Source of the DNA: CAVWQV01 sp963757115
Lineage (GTDB): Bacteria; Pseudomonadota; Alphaproteobacteria; Acetobacterales; Acetobacteraceae
Assembly (NCBI GenBank): GCA_963757115.1
Contig: CAVWQV010000005.1
Location: 236,460 to 300,459 of the forward strand
DNA length: 64,000 nucleotides
Direction of reading: 5' to 3'
In this document: positions 63,240 through 64,000 of the stretch, in pieces
Layout of the letters: each line of letters opens with the position of its first letter
How positions within the stretch are numbered: the first letter of the stretch is position 1
Position numbers and translations under genes: made by a program
Notes under the pieces: generated by a model
Databases searched by the model: none
What the model saw: the letters and a program-made list of their open reading frames with translations, nothing else
Told to the model about the DNA's origin: nothing

Positions 63240-64000
63240 ATGGGAAGGCTCGAGGGCAAGGTCGCAGCGGTGACGGGCGGGGCATCGGGAATCGGCGAGG
63301 CGACGGTCAGGCGTTTTGTCGCCGAGGGCGCGATCGTGGCATTCTGCGATCGGGACGGCGAACGCGGCCAGCGCGTGGCGGCCGAGATCGAGACCGCCGG
63401 CGCCAAGGTCGCCTTCACGCAGGCTGACGTTGGTACCGAGGCCGCATGCCTCGCCTTCGTCAACGGTGCCGCGCAGAAGTTCGGGCGCCTCGACATCCTC
63501 ATCAACAATGCCGGTATCCGTAAATACGAGAGGGTCGAAGAGGCGAGCGCGGCGAGCTGGAACGAGATCCTCAACGTCAACCTGATGAGCTACGTCTTCT
63601 GTGCCAAGGCGGCGGTTCCGCTGATGCGCCACAACGCGAGCGGCGCCATCGTTAACGTCGCCCTGTACGTTCCGTGGTCGCAGGTGGCGGCAACCTCCAG
63701 TACGACACTGCCAAGGCCGCGGTCGCGGGCTTGACGCGGGCGCTTGCCGCTGACCACTCGCCGGACGGCATCCGTGTGAACGCCGTCGGCCCTGGCCCGA
63801 TCTTCACGCCATTCCATCAACGCCGCATCGCAGCGGCCGGCGAGACCGTCGAGCAGTACAACGCCAAGGCCGCGCAAGGCACTATGCTGAAGCGCCCGGG
63901 CAGAGCCGAGGAGGTCGCCGCCGCGATCCTGTTTTTGGCCTCCGACGATGCCTCTTACGTCACCGGCGCCCTGCTGTTCGTGGACGGCGGTATGACGGCG
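63240..64000 (+). pseudogene. SDR-family oxidoreductase, one frameshift, 3' end beyond the window
   Basis: Short-chain dehydrogenase read from the ATG at 63240: AAVTGGASGIGEATVRRFVA with the cofactor motif, then ILINNAGIRKYERVEEASAA. One base near 63665 passes the sense to a frame giving RSVVAGGGNLQYDTAKAAVA with the catalytic Tyr/Lys, GIRVNAVGPGPIFTPFHQRR and SYVTGALLFVDGGMTA at the edge. The expected end is only a few residues beyond 64000. Expressed divergently from the PQQ dehydrogenase; substrate unknown. Confidence 0.85.

Noticed and set aside
1..64000. tRNA, rRNA, CRISPR or prophage
   Set aside because: No cloverleaf-like segments with a TTCGA loop, no regularly spaced repeats and no phage structural genes were found by eye on either strand.

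Overview
The window is high-GC DNA with strong G/C bias at third codon positions. Its gene families and local order (N-acetylmuramoyl-L-alanine amidase, PBP1A and release factor 2 beside a divergent RNase E that carries an acidic insert in its S1 domain) point to an alphaproteobacterium. A member of Rhodospirillales/Acetobacteraceae is the best guess, from the polyol-uptake operon, the PQQ alcohol dehydrogenase and the lack of any competing signal. No rRNA, tRNA, CRISPR array or prophage was seen. At least twenty single-base frame changes interrupt otherwise well-conserved genes, including the extreme C-terminus of RNase E. Most look like uncorrected indels in the assembly. A smaller set (an arylsulfatase, a RidA gene, an AraC regulator, a second SMP-30 gene and three transposases) has lost whole blocks and is really degraded.

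Left part (1-9.8 kb): a DUF4239 membrane protein and an SDR, then a tightly coupled five-gene set (GMC oxidoreductase, DoxX, cupin, SMP-30 lactonase, double VOC protein) with ATGA-type overlaps. Glucose-6-phosphate dehydrogenase, an aldose 1-epimerase, cyanase, a DUF2937 protein and a 39-residue proline-rich ORF follow. From 10.0 to 18.2 kb, all on the minus strand, lies a complete polyol operon: binding protein, two permeases, ATPase, fructokinase, xylulokinase and a mannitol-dehydrogenase-family enzyme. It imports mannitol, sorbitol or arabitol, oxidises it to a ketose and phosphorylates it.

Middle (18.3-44.6 kb): a CobW GTPase with a WD40 partner, prfB with a textbook programmed +1 frameshift site, PBP1A, amidase and rne with a long leader. 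Then come a TAXI-type binding protein, an aminotransferase with a gamma-glutamyltransferase, a DsbA-like protein, a DMT exporter, a class II aldolase divergent from an M20 amidohydrolase, a metabolite:H+ symporter, and envelope proteins including a small channel-like protein with an unusual pore motif.

Right part (44.6-64 kb): a patch of gene remnants precedes a catabolic operon (sugar-binding protein, ATPase, a single polypeptide holding two fused permeases, SDR, BKACE/DUF849 enzyme, a broken and an intact SMP-30 lactonase). An island follows with truncated IS701, IS630 and IS110 family transposases around a frameshifted Tat-exported sulfatase. The window ends with periplasmic proteins (CHRD, PCuAC), a probable lanthanide-dependent PQQ alcohol dehydrogenase with its cytochrome c and an exported partner, and a divergent SDR that runs off the edge. 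A repeat of about 135 bp occurs once beside the IS island and once in the PQQ/SDR divergent intergenic region.
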